From positions 1-34,278 of the forward strand of contig JBEVKF010000007.1 of NCBI GenBank assembly GCA_040509755.1: DNA of 34,278 bases, in the 5' to 3' direction. The notes beneath the pieces were generated by a model, which saw only the letters and a program-made list of their open reading frames with translations, was not told where the DNA came from and ran no database searches. Origin of the DNA: JACVRW01 sp040509755. GTDB lineage: Bacteria > Actinomycetota > Thermoleophilia > Solirubrobacterales > Thermoleophilaceae. Both the position numbers and the translations under genes were made by a program. This document shows positions 14,864 to 21,789 of the stretch, in pieces. The number at the start of each line of letters is the position of its first letter. Positions within the stretch are counted from its first letter, which is position 1.

Positions 14864-15733
14864 CTAACCGGCCAGGGCCATGCGCTCGGCCTCCGCCAGC
14901 AGCTCGGCCACGCCCGCGCTGCGCAGGCGCTGTGCGGCCGCGAGACCCAGAGCGCGCGGGTCGTCGGGCAGGCCCTCGACCTCGTCGCCGATCCAGTGCG
15001 AGCCGTCCGGCAGGCCGGCGAACGCGGCCAGCGCCAGTGCGCCCTCGCGCGCCACAGCGTGGGCGCCGATGGGCGTGTGGCAGGTGGCCTCGAGCGCCAC
15101 CACGAGCGCGCGCTCGGCGGTCAGCGCGGTGAGCGCGGAGGCGTCGGTGAGCGAGGCGGCCTCGCCGGCCTCTCCCTCGCGCCCCTCCAAGAGCAGGCAG
15201 CCCTGCCCGGGCGCCGGGACGAGCTCGGTCAGGGGCGCGCCCTCGTGGCCGCGGCCGAGCCGGTCGAGCCCCGCCTGGGCGAGCACGATGGCGTCGAAGT
15301 CTCCGTCGGCCAGCCGGCGCAGCCGTGTGTCCACGTTGCCGCGCAGCTCGCGGATCTGGAGGTCGGGGCGCAGGGCCAACAGCTGCGCGCGCCGGCGTAC
15401 GCTGGCGGTGCCCACGACGGCTCCCTCGTCGAGCTCGTCGAGGGAGGGCGCGCCGCAGAGCGCGTCGCGCGCATCGGCGCGCTCGGGCACCCCGACGATC
15501 GCCAAGCCGGCCGGCAGCTCGCCCGGGACGTCCTTTGCCGAGTGCACCGCGAGGTCGATCTCGCCGGCGAGCAGAGCCGTCTCGAGCTCCTTGACAAAGC
15601 GCGACTTGTCATCGTGCGAGCCGCGGTCGCCCGCGGTTGAGATGGGCACGAGGCGGGCGTCCGGCAGGCGTCCGGCGACCAGCTTCGCCTGGGCCAGCGC
15701 CAGCGCGCTGGCGCGCGTGCCGAGCCTGATCAC
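14864..15733 (-). CDS. hemC: Porphobilinogen deaminase (hydroxymethylbilane synthase)
   Basis: This 289-aa protein contains RLGTRASALALAQA at the start, AVHSAKDVPGELP (62-74), GTASVRRRAQL (108-118) and RGNVDTRL. The dipyrromethane cofactor Cys218 lies in ATCHTPIGA, where many homologues have GGCQ.P.GA. It polymerises four porphobilinogens. The start is GTG 15733, overlapping the hemA stop as GTGA. It is slightly shorter than the E. coli enzyme. Confidence 0.95.
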   Translation of the reverse strand: MIRLGTRASALALAQAKLVAGRLPDARLVPISTAGDRGSHDDKSRFVKELETALLAGEIDLAVHSAKDVPGELPAGLAIVGVPERADARDALCGAPSLDELDEGAVVGTASVRRRAQLLALRPDLQIRELRGNVDTRLRRLADGDFDAIVLAQAGLDRLGRGHEGAPLTELVPAPGQGCLLLEGREGEAGEAASLTDASALTALTAERALVVALEATCHTPIGAHAVAREGALALAAFAGLPDGSHWIGDEVEGLPDDPRALGLAAAQRLRSAGVAELLAEAERMALAG

Positions 15734-17070
15734 GCCCGCCGGCGGCGGGCGTCGAGCCGGGTGACCTCTGCCGAGGGCGCCTCGTCGTGCGGCGCGAGGG
15801 CCGCCTCCAGGCCGAACAGCTCGCGCAGCGCGTGCACGTAGCGGTAGGACGACTGCTCGGCGGCGGCGTCCTTCAGCCGCAGCGTCGGCTCGTGGAGCAG
15901 CCGCGAGGCCACCGCCCGGGCCATGGCTTCGAGCCGCTCGCGATCGGCGACCGAGAGCGACTCCCAGCGCGCCTCGTTCTCGCGCAGCACCTGATCGACC
16001 ACGTCGTCGGCGCGGCGGCGCAAGGCCGAGATGGTGGGAACTACGTCGAGCGAGTCGAGCCAGCTCTCGAAGCGCTCGACCTCCTCGCGCACCAGCACGA
16101 GCGCCTCTTCGGCCTCGGCCTCGCGCGCACCGAGGTTGCGGGTCACCTCGCGCTGCAGGTCGTCCATGTCATAGAGCGCGATTCCGGGGCAGTCGCGCAC
16201 GCTCGGCTCGATGTCGCGCGGTACGGCCAGGTCGATCAGAACGAGTGGCCGGCCCATGCGAGACGCGGCGACGAATTGGAGCTCCTCGCGCCCCACGATC
16301 TGATGTGGTGCGCCGGTCGAGCTGACGACGATGTCGGCCTTCTCGAGCTCGACGGGCAGGTCGTCGAACGAGATCGCCCGGCCCCCGAAGCGCTGAGCGA
16401 GCCCAAGCGCACGGTCGTAGCGGCGGTTGGCCACAAACAGCGCCTGGACGCCGCGGTCTCGCAGCGCCCGCGCGGTCAGCTCGGCGTTGTCGCCCGCGCC
16501 GATCACGAGCACGCGCCGGTCGGCGAGTGTGCCGAGGAACTCCATGGCGAGCTGGACCGCGACGCTCGACACAGACACGTTCGAGCGCGCGATGCCGGTC
16601 TCCGTGCGGACGCGCTTGCCGGCGCGAAGCGCGTCCCTGAAGAGGCGGTTGGAGACCGGGCCGCTCACGCCCTCGACGAGCGCCATCTCGTAGGCCCGCT
16701 TGACCTGCCCCTGTACCTCGGCCTCGCCCACGATCATGGAGTCGAGTCCGCTCGTCACCGCGAAGAGGTGGTGCACCGCGGCGGCTCCGCGCAGGGAGTA
16801 GAGCGATCCGAAGAGCTCAGTGGGGCGCAGCCCCGCCTGGCGCGACAGGATCGCCAGCGCGACGTTCTCGGCCTCGACCGGGTCGCCGGTGACCAGGTAG
16901 AGCTCGGTGCGGTTGCAGGTGAAGAGCGCGACGGCCTCATGCACGGCCTCGTGCTCGGTCAGCTCCGCGAGCACCCGGGCCGCGCGGCCCGAGGGAAGCG
17001 CCAGCTTCTCGCGCAGCGGCAGGGGAGCGGTCTTGTGGTTGGCGCCGAGGGCCAGCAGCTCGCCGGTCAC
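15730..17070 (-). CDS. hemA: Glutamyl-tRNA reductase
   Basis: This 446-aa protein performs the first committed step of C5-pathway tetrapyrrole synthesis. Motifs are the active-site FTCNRTELY (Cys52), HHLFAVTSGLDSMIVGE (100-116), the NADPH-binding GAGDNAEL (191-198) and a C-terminal helical dimerisation domain (about 330-430). The start is GTG 17070, overlapping the ccmD stop as GTGA, so translational coupling is likely. Confidence 0.96.
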   Translation of the reverse strand: MTGELLALGANHKTAPLPLREKLALPSGRAARVLAELTEHEAVHEAVALFTCNRTELYLVTGDPVEAENVALAILSRQAGLRPTELFGSLYSLRGAAAVHHLFAVTSGLDSMIVGEAEVQGQVKRAYEMALVEGVSGPVSNRLFRDALRAGKRVRTETGIARSNVSVSSVAVQLAMEFLGTLADRRVLVIGAGDNAELTARALRDRGVQALFVANRRYDRALGLAQRFGGRAISFDDLPVELEKADIVVSSTGAPHQIVGREELQFVAASRMGRPLVLIDLAVPRDIEPSVRDCPGIALYDMDDLQREVTRNLGAREAEAEEALVLVREEVERFESWLDSLDVVPTISALRRRADDVVDQVLRENEARWESLSVADRERLEAMARAVASRLLHEPTLRLKDAAAEQSSYRYVHALRELFGLEAALAPHDEAPSAEVTRLDARRRRA

Positions 17071-17219
17071 TCGTCCTCCTCCGCCATGCTGGTCAGCTCG
17101 CGGTCGATGCGCGCGATCTTCGCACCGATGATCGCCACGTACACCACGATCAGGGTCACGAAGACGGCGTATGCGCCCGCCACGTACTTGCCCGCCTCGT
17201 CAAGCGGCAACGCGGGCAT
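17067..17219 (-). CDS. ccmD: CcmD-like small membrane protein
   Basis: This 50-aa ORF starts with ATG 17219 behind GGAGG (4-nt spacing) and ends TGA in a GTGA overlap with hemA. It has a single transmembrane helix (about residues 12-33, GAYAVFVTLIVVYVAIIG) followed by KIARIDREL, the usual CcmD layout. CcmD helps release the CcmC-heme-CcmE complex from the CcmAB exporter. Its start lies inside the last 20 nt of ccmC. The assignment rests on size, topology and position. Confidence 0.8.
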   Translation of the reverse strand: MPALPLDEAGKYVAGAYAVFVTLIVVYVAIIGAKIARIDRELTSMAEEDE

Positions 17220-17892
17220 CGAGCCTCCTGCGGATCTTCTTGAGTTGCATCGACGCGTGCTTGGCCGTCAACTCGAGCTTCCAGAGCGTCACGAACAGCA
17301 GCGTCATGGCAAGCAGCGAGACGAGGAACGTGAGCCGCATCTCGCCGGGCAGGCTGCCGCCCGTCTGAGAGAGAACCCGTGGGTGGGTGAAGGCCTCGGC
17401 CATCCGCACCGCGACGAAGTTGAGCGGAACGAAGGCGCCGGCGGCGATCGCGAACACCGACGAGTAGCGCGCCTGGCGATCCGGGTCCTCGATCGAGAAG
17501 CGCAGCGGGTAGTAGACGCAATAGAGCAGGAAGACGACCAGGAATGAGACCAGCACCGGCTCGTCCCAGACCCACCAGTGGCCCCAGGACGCCTTGGCCC
17601 AGATCGCCCCGGTGACGAGCACCCCGAGGCCGAGGATGATCGACAGGTGGATCGCGACGTACGACCGCATATCCCAGGAGGGATCGCCCGACCGAAGGTG
17701 TTTGATCGCCATCACGCCGCCGGCCACGAAGCCGCCCAGCGCCACGATCGCCAGCGGCACGTGCACGTAGAAGATCTTCTGGACGAAGCCCTGGTCGGCG
17801 TCGAGCGGAGCGTAGAAGAAGACAAGCACCATCGCCGCCGCGAGCGACACCACGGTGGCCGCCGACAGTGGGCGCAGGCCCTTGGAATACAT
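17200..17892 (-). CDS. ccmC: Heme-handling/exporter membrane protein CcmC
   Basis: This 230-aa protein has six predicted hydrophobic segments and the heme-handling motif WGHWWVWD (103-110). Flanking external histidines are at H44 (FYVHVP) and H170 (FTHP), the expected axial ligands. It presents heme to CcmE in System I cytochrome c maturation. ATG 17892 overlaps the ccmB stop by 1 nt (TGATG). Confidence 0.94.
   Translation of the reverse strand: MYSKGLRPLSAATVVSLAAAMVLVFFYAPLDADQGFVQKIFYVHVPLAIVALGGFVAGGVMAIKHLRSGDPSWDMRSYVAIHLSIILGLGVLVTGAIWAKASWGHWWVWDEPVLVSFLVVFLLYCVYYPLRFSIEDPDRQARYSSVFAIAAGAFVPLNFVAVRMAEAFTHPRVLSQTGGSLPGEMRLTFLVSLLAMTLLFVTLWKLELTAKHASMQLKKIRRRLDARVAA
17224..17228 (-). 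promoter_or_regulatory. Strong ribosome binding site for ccmD
   Basis: GGAGG on the minus strand lies 4 nt before ATG 17219, inside the ccmC coding sequence. It fixes the start of this 50-aa gene. Confidence 0.75.
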
Positions 17893-18566
17893 CAGTCCTC
17901 GAGCAGGAAGTCGAAGACGGCGATGGAGAGAAGCACGAAGACCACATCGTAAAGAGTGAGAAGTGCAAGCCAGCGCCCCAGGTCCTCCGGTCCCTGTTCT
18001 TGGCGCAGAAGCGGCTCGGTCGCCTGGGCGCAGGAGATCAGCACCGGTACGAGCAGCGGCAACAGCAGAAGCGGCACGATCAGCTCGCGGGCGCGGGTCT
18101 CGGCGGCCAGCGCGGCCACCAGCGCCCCCACCGAAGCGATGCCGAGGTTGCCGAGCAGCAGGATCAGCGGAAGCTCGGGCAGCGCGCCGCCCAGCCCGGG
18201 GCCGAGCAGCAGCAGCCCGAACGCGGGCACCGCCACCAACTCGACCGCGACGAGAAACAGAAACAGCGCGCTCGCCTTGGCCACGAACAGGGCCGTGCGG
18301 TCGACCGGGGCGAGCAGGAGCGCGTCGATGCCCCCCTGTTCGCGCTCGGCGGCGAACAACCGCGTGACGCCGATGACGGCGGCCAGCAGCAAGGTCACCC
18401 AGAGCACGCCCGAGGCGAGCTCGCCGTCGAGTGAGTCGCGGTCGAGCCCGAAGTGAAAGAGCACGTATACGGTGAGCGCGAACAGCGTCATGGCCGGTAC
18501 TGACTCCTTGGTGCGCAGCTCGAGCAGCAGGTCCTTGCGGAGGATCGCGCGAGCGGGGCGGATCAC
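17892..18566 (-). CDS. ccmB: Heme exporter permease CcmB
   Basis: This 224-aa protein has about six transmembrane segments. It contains the N-terminal cytoplasmic helix ILRKDLLLELRTKE and the conserved FAAEREQGGIDALLLAPVDR loop of CcmB. It pairs with CcmA as an ABC transporter that drives heme transfer to CcmE. The start overlaps the ccmA stop by 4 nt. Confidence 0.94.
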   Translation of the reverse strand: MIRPARAILRKDLLLELRTKESVPAMTLFALTVYVLFHFGLDRDSLDGELASGVLWVTLLLAAVIGVTRLFAAEREQGGIDALLLAPVDRTALFVAKASALFLFLVAVELVAVPAFGLLLLGPGLGGALPELPLILLLGNLGIASVGALVAALAAETRARELIVPLLLLPLLVPVLISCAQATEPLLRQEQGPEDLGRWLALLTLYDVVFVLLSIAVFDFLLED

Positions 18567-19210
18567 GCGTAGATCTCCTCGCCCTGCGCGAGCTGGCGCC
18601 CCTGGCGCAGGCGCAGAACCGAGTCGGCCTCGGCGAGCGCAGTCTTGACGTCGTGGCTCACGAGCACGCGCGTGCAGCCGGAGACGCGGCCGATGAGCGG
18701 TTCCAGCCGGCCGGCCGCTTCTGGATCCAGGTTGGCGCGCGGCTCGTCAAGCAACAGCAGCTCGGGCTCGTGAAGCACGGCCCGCGCCACCGCGAGCCTC
18801 TGCACCATGCCGCGCGAGAGCTCGCGCACCGGGTCGTCGGCACGGCGCTCCATGCCCACCGCCTCGAGCAGCTCGTCGATCCGCGCCGGCGCCACACCGT
18901 GCAGGCGCGCGTGGTAGCGCAGGTTCTCGCGCCCGCTCAGGTCGCGGTAGAGCAGCGGCTCGTGACCGAGGTAGCCCACCCGTCCCGGCAGCTTCCAGCG
19001 CTCGCCGGGTAGGTCTGCGCCGAGCACCCGGGCCCGCCCGCCGTGAGGGCGCAGCAGGCCGGCGAGCACTCGCAGCAGCGTGCTCTTACCGGCCCCGTTG
19101 CCGCCCAGCACCGCGAGCGTCCGGCCGGTCTCCACGCGAACGCTGACGCCGGCGAGCGCGACCCGCTCGCCGTACCGCCGCTCAAGGCCGTCGAGCTCGA
19201 TCGCCGCCAC
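18563..19210 (-). CDS. ccmA: Heme exporter ATPase CcmA
   Basis: This 215-aa ABC ATPase has Walker A GGNGAGKST (36-44), the signature LSRGMVQR (131-138), Walker B LLLLDEP (151-157) and a switch His in VSHD. It is the first gene of the nine-gene minus-strand run down to birA. The start is GTG 19210 with no Shine-Dalgarno; TAGGCT ends 6 nt upstream, indicating a leaderless transcript that would head the whole operon. Confidence 0.93.
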   Translation of the reverse strand: MAAIELDGLERRYGERVALAGVSVRVETGRTLAVLGGNGAGKSTLLRVLAGLLRPHGGRARVLGADLPGERWKLPGRVGYLGHEPLLYRDLSGRENLRYHARLHGVAPARIDELLEAVGMERRADDPVRELSRGMVQRLAVARAVLHEPELLLLDEPRANLDPEAAGRLEPLIGRVSGCTRVLVSHDVKTALAEADSVLRLRQGRQLAQGEEIYA

Positions 19211-19216
19211 GCTTGG

Positions 19217-19222
19217 AGCCTA
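19217..19222 (-). promoter_or_regulatory. Leaderless -10 element of ccmA and the ccm-hem operon
   Basis: TAGGCT on the minus strand is 6 nt before GTG 19210. Confidence 0.55.
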
Positions 19223-19263
19223 TGCGTGAGCGCCCGGCTCGGCCGGGTGCGCAGCGATGATCC

Positions 19264-19269
19264 TATGCT
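19264..19269 (+). promoter_or_regulatory. Leaderless -10 element of the VOC gene
   Basis: TATGCT ends 7 nt before ATG 19277. The start-like ATG 19265 is part of this hexamer, which argues against using it as the start codon. Confidence 0.5.
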
Positions 19270-19276
19270 GCCGCTG

Positions 19277-19711
19277 ATGGCGCGGCTGATCGGGATCAAC
19301 CACGTGGTTCTCGAAGTCGGAGACCTTCAGCAGGCATTGGATTTCTACGGCCGCCTGTTCGACGCCGACCTGCGCGGCCGTGTTCGCGGCATGGCCTTCA
19401 TCGACATGGGCGACCAGTTCCTCGTGCTGGCCGAGGGCCGCACGCAGGCACCGGACGAGGGGCGCCACTTCGGGCTCGTGGTGGATGACCTCGAGGATGC
19501 GCGGCAGCGGCTGGAGCAGGCTGGAGCCGAGTTGCTGCCCTCGCGCGGCCTGGACTTCCGCGACCCGTGGGGCAATCACGTGCAGGTGGTGCAGTACTCC
19601 GACGTGCAGTTCTCCAAGACCGCCAAGGTACTCGCCGGCATGGGCCTGGCGGGGCTCGAAAAATCGGCGACGGCCCAGAAGGAGCTGCGCGAGAAGGGCT
19701 TGCTCGGCTAG
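19277..19711 (+). CDS. VOC/glyoxalase superfamily protein
   Basis: This 144-aa protein begins MARLIGINHVVLEVGDLQQA, the first beta-alpha-beta-beta-beta motif of the vicinal oxygen chelate fold. The second motif is HFGLVVDDLEDARQRL, and DPWGNHVQVVQYSD follows. A candidate metal ligand is His in INHVVLEV; the reaction (lyase, dioxygenase or resistance protein) cannot be assigned. ATG 19277 is chosen over ATG 19265. The stop shares CTAG (19708-19711) with the convergent moaB stop. Confidence 0.85.
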   Translation: MARLIGINHVVLEVGDLQQALDFYGRLFDADLRGRVRGMAFIDMGDQFLVLAEGRTQAPDEGRHFGLVVDDLEDARQRLEQAGAELLPSRGLDFRDPWGNHVQVVQYSDVQFSKTAKVLAGMGLAGLEKSATAQKELREKGLLG

Positions 19712-20172
19712 TCGCGCTCGAGCGTCTGCGCCGCGTGCTCCAGCGTGGGCTCGACGACCGGCCACGACTGGTCGATCGCCTTGGGGTTGCCGGGGAAGTT
19801 CACGATCAGGGTGCGGCCGCGCACGCCTGAGACGCCGCGCGTCAGGATCCCGAGCGGGGTGTGCTGTCGGGAGTCGGCCCGGATCGCCTCGGCGTAGCCG
19901 GGCGCCTCGCGCTCGATCGCGGCCAGCGTCGCCTCGGGGGTGACGTCGTCGGCCGTCAGGCCGGTCCCGCCAGTGGTGAACACGAAGCGCACCCGGTCGT
20001 GGTCGGCCAGGCGCTTCAGCACGGCCAGGATCTGCTCGCGGTCGTCGGAGACCACCTCGTGCGAGACCTCCAGCCCCGCCTCCCGGCACAGCTCGGCCAG
20101 CCGCGGGCCTGAGCGGTCCTCGCCCTCCCCGCGCGCGAGGCTGGTGGAGACCGTCACGATCGCGGCCCTCAT
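19708..20172 (-). CDS. moaB: Molybdenum cofactor biosynthesis protein, MoaB/MogA family
   Basis: This 154-aa protein has the MPT-binding motif TTGGTGLTADDVTPEA (66-81) and the NFPGNP loop near the C-terminus. The family adenylates molybdopterin for molybdenum insertion. The start overlaps the NTF2-like gene by 4 nt (ATGA). moaC lies two genes upstream in the same operon. Confidence 0.92.
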   Translation of the reverse strand: MRAAIVTVSTSLARGEGEDRSGPRLAELCREAGLEVSHEVVSDDREQILAVLKRLADHDRVRFVFTTGGTGLTADDVTPEATLAAIEREAPGYAEAIRADSRQHTPLGILTRGVSGVRGRTLIVNFPGNPKAIDQSWPVVEPTLEHAAQTLERD

Positions 20173-20573
20173 CGCACGCCGGCTGCCATGTGGGCCTCGT
20201 CCAGCGTCGCGAACTCCTGGAGGCTGATGGCCTCACCGTGCTCGAAGGTCCACAGGTGCACCTCGCGACGCGAGGTCTCGATGCCGCTTGCCGCGCCTCG
20301 TACCCGGTGCTCGACCACGAGGATGATCCGGTCCTCGCTCACCTCGACCTCCTCGACGATCTCGGTCTGCACCTTGTCGAAGATCTCGAACAGCTCGCGC
20401 GTGTACTCGAGCGCCGCAGCGGGTGGCATGCGAGCCGAGGCATCGATCTCGTCCGCCGACGCGGTCCATTCGAAGCGCGGGTTCTGCCTGCCGAGCCGGC
20501 GCAGCTCGTCCAGGTCGCGCGAGCGCATCGCGCCATACAGGCCCCGGACCGTCTCCATGGGATCGACGGTCAA
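20169..20573 (-). CDS. NTF2-like / SnoaL-like protein of unknown function
   Basis: This protein of about 134 aa has the cone-shaped NTF2-like pattern: helix ETVRGLYGAMRSRDLDELRRL, then EYTRELFEIFDKVQTEIVEEVE and strands RIILVVEHRVRG and REVHLWTFEHGEAISLQEF. No catalytic role can be assigned. The start is either TTG 20573, overlapping the moaC stop as TTGA with GGAGA shortly upstream, or ATG 20558. The 5' end is therefore uncertain by five codons. Confidence 0.8.
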   Translation of the reverse strand: MTVDPMETVRGLYGAMRSRDLDELRRLGRQNPRFEWTASADEIDASARMPPAAALEYTRELFEIFDKVQTEIVEEVEVSEDRIILVVEHRVRGAASGIETSRREVHLWTFEHGEAISLQEFATLDEAHMAAGVR

Positions 20574-21043
20574 GGCTCTCTCCGCCAGTCGTGCCGACCA
20601 CCCGACTTCTCGAGCAGCACGACCTCGGCGATCTCCACCCCGCGCTCCAGGCCCTTGACCATGTCGTAGACGCACAACGCCGCCACGGACGCCGCCGTCA
20701 GCGCCTCCATCTCGACGCCGGTCTGGGCGCTCGTCCGCGCCTCGGCTTCGATCTCCACCTGCTCGGCGGCCAGCGAGATGCGCACGTCGACATAGGAGAG
20801 CGCCAGCGGGTGGCAGAGCGGGATCAAGTCCGCCGTGCGCTTGGCCGCCATGATGCCGGCAATACGCGCGGTCGCGACCACGTCGCCCTTGGGCGCGTCG
20901 CCGCGGCGGACCGCGTCGAGGGTCTCGCTCGACATCCGCACGACCGCCCGTGCAACCGCTCGGCGGTCGCTCACCTGCTTTGACCCCACGTCGACCATCC
21001 GGGCGCTCCCGGCGGAGTCGATGTGTGTGAGGTCGTCAGGCAG
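20570..21043 (-). CDS. moaC: Cyclic pyranopterin monophosphate synthase, apparent CTG start
   Basis: This protein carries MAAKRTADLIPLCHPL (catalytic Lys and His), ETLDAVRRGDAPKGDV and VYDMVKGLERG, the MoaC signature, and converts the cyclic intermediate to cPMP. The first in-frame ATG is 20998, but the 15 codons before it read LPDDLTHIDSAGSAR, matching the conserved THID..G.ARMVDV N-terminus of the family. The only plausible initiator there is CTG 21043, which overlaps the cysG stop (TGA 21038-21036). With it the protein is 157 aa, the usual length. Confidence 0.92.
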   Translation of the reverse strand: MPDDLTHIDSAGSARMVDVGSKQVSDRRAVARAVVRMSSETLDAVRRGDAPKGDVVATARIAGIMAAKRTADLIPLCHPLALSYVDVRISLAAEQVEIEAEARTSAQTGVEMEALTAASVAALCVYDMVKGLERGVEIAEVVLLEKSGGRHDWRREP

Positions 21044-21776
21044 GTTGATGGGTCCGCTGGGCGGCGGCGATCAGGTCGCGCACCGCGTGATCGTCACCGC
21101 GGCGGAGCAGCTCGACCGGGTCGGGCTCCCCGTCCACGATCGACTCGAAGAAGGCCTTGCGATCCTGATAGGTCGGCAGAGTGCCCTTGGCCCAGCCGCG
21201 GACCTCGTTGAGCATGATCGCCAGACGCGCGTACGGCTCCCCGTACTCGTCGGCGATCTCGTTGCGGATGCGCTTGGCCAGCGCGGGAGAGGCGCCGGCC
21301 GTGGAGATGGCGATCGCCAGCGGACCGGTGCGGACGACCGCCGGGAGGATGAAGTTGCACAGCGGCGGGACGTCGACGATGTTCACGAGCATCGCCCGGC
21401 GCTCGGCGTCCTCGTAGATCGCGATGTTGACCTCGGTGTCGTCGGTCGAGGCGACCACCATGAACGCCGCCTCGAGGTCTGGCGGACCCGCGTACTCGCG
21501 CCGCTCCCAGCGGATCGAGCCCTCCCGCGCGAGCTCTTGGAGCGGCTCGATCGCGTCGGGGGAGATCAGCGTGACGTCGGCGTCGCAGGCGAGCAGGCCC
21601 TCGACCTTGTCGAGCCCGATCTGGCCCCCGCCCACCACCAGGCAGCGCCGCCCGCTGAGCTTCAGGCACGCGATGTAGAAGGGGATGTCGAGCATCCCCT
21701 GAACGCAGGACTGGTCGCAGACTCTCCTGCGAAACTGGCAGACGCATTCCTTGCCGGCGTAGGCCTGGGCGGGCAC
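21036..21776 (-). CDS. Precorrin-2 dehydrogenase / sirohydrochlorin ferrochelatase (Met8-like) with Cys-rich N-terminal extension
   Basis: This 246-aa protein carries IPFYIACLKLSGRRCLVVGG plus GQIGLDKVEGLL (NAD-binding), VVASTDDTEVN, CNFILPA and AISTAGASPALAKRIR, typical of the CysG N-terminal/Met8 family, which oxidises precorrin-2 and inserts iron to form siroheme. GTG 21776 is chosen because TAGACT ends 7 nt upstream. That start adds 27 residues before the usual MLDIPF start (ATG 21695), containing C11-V-C13, C20 and C24. It heads the operon cysG-moaC-NTF2-moaB. CobA in the ccm-hem operon would supply its substrate. Confidence 0.9.
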   Translation of the reverse strand: MPAQAYAGKECVCQFRRRVCDQSCVQGMLDIPFYIACLKLSGRRCLVVGGGQIGLDKVEGLLACDADVTLISPDAIEPLQELAREGSIRWERREYAGPPDLEAAFMVVASTDDTEVNIAIYEDAERRAMLVNIVDVPPLCNFILPAVVRTGPLAIAISTAGASPALAKRIRNEIADEYGEPYARLAIMLNEVRGWAKGTLPTYQDRKAFFESIVDGEPDPVELLRRGDDHAVRDLIAAAQRTHQPA

Positions 21777-21783
21777 GCGTGAA

Positions 21784-21789
21784 AGTCTA
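21784..21789 (-). promoter_or_regulatory. Leaderless -10 element of the Met8-like gene and moa operon
   Basis: TAGACT on the minus strand lies 7 nt before GTG 21776. Its TAG is also the stop codon of the upstream LuxR-type gene (21789-21787). Confidence 0.5.
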
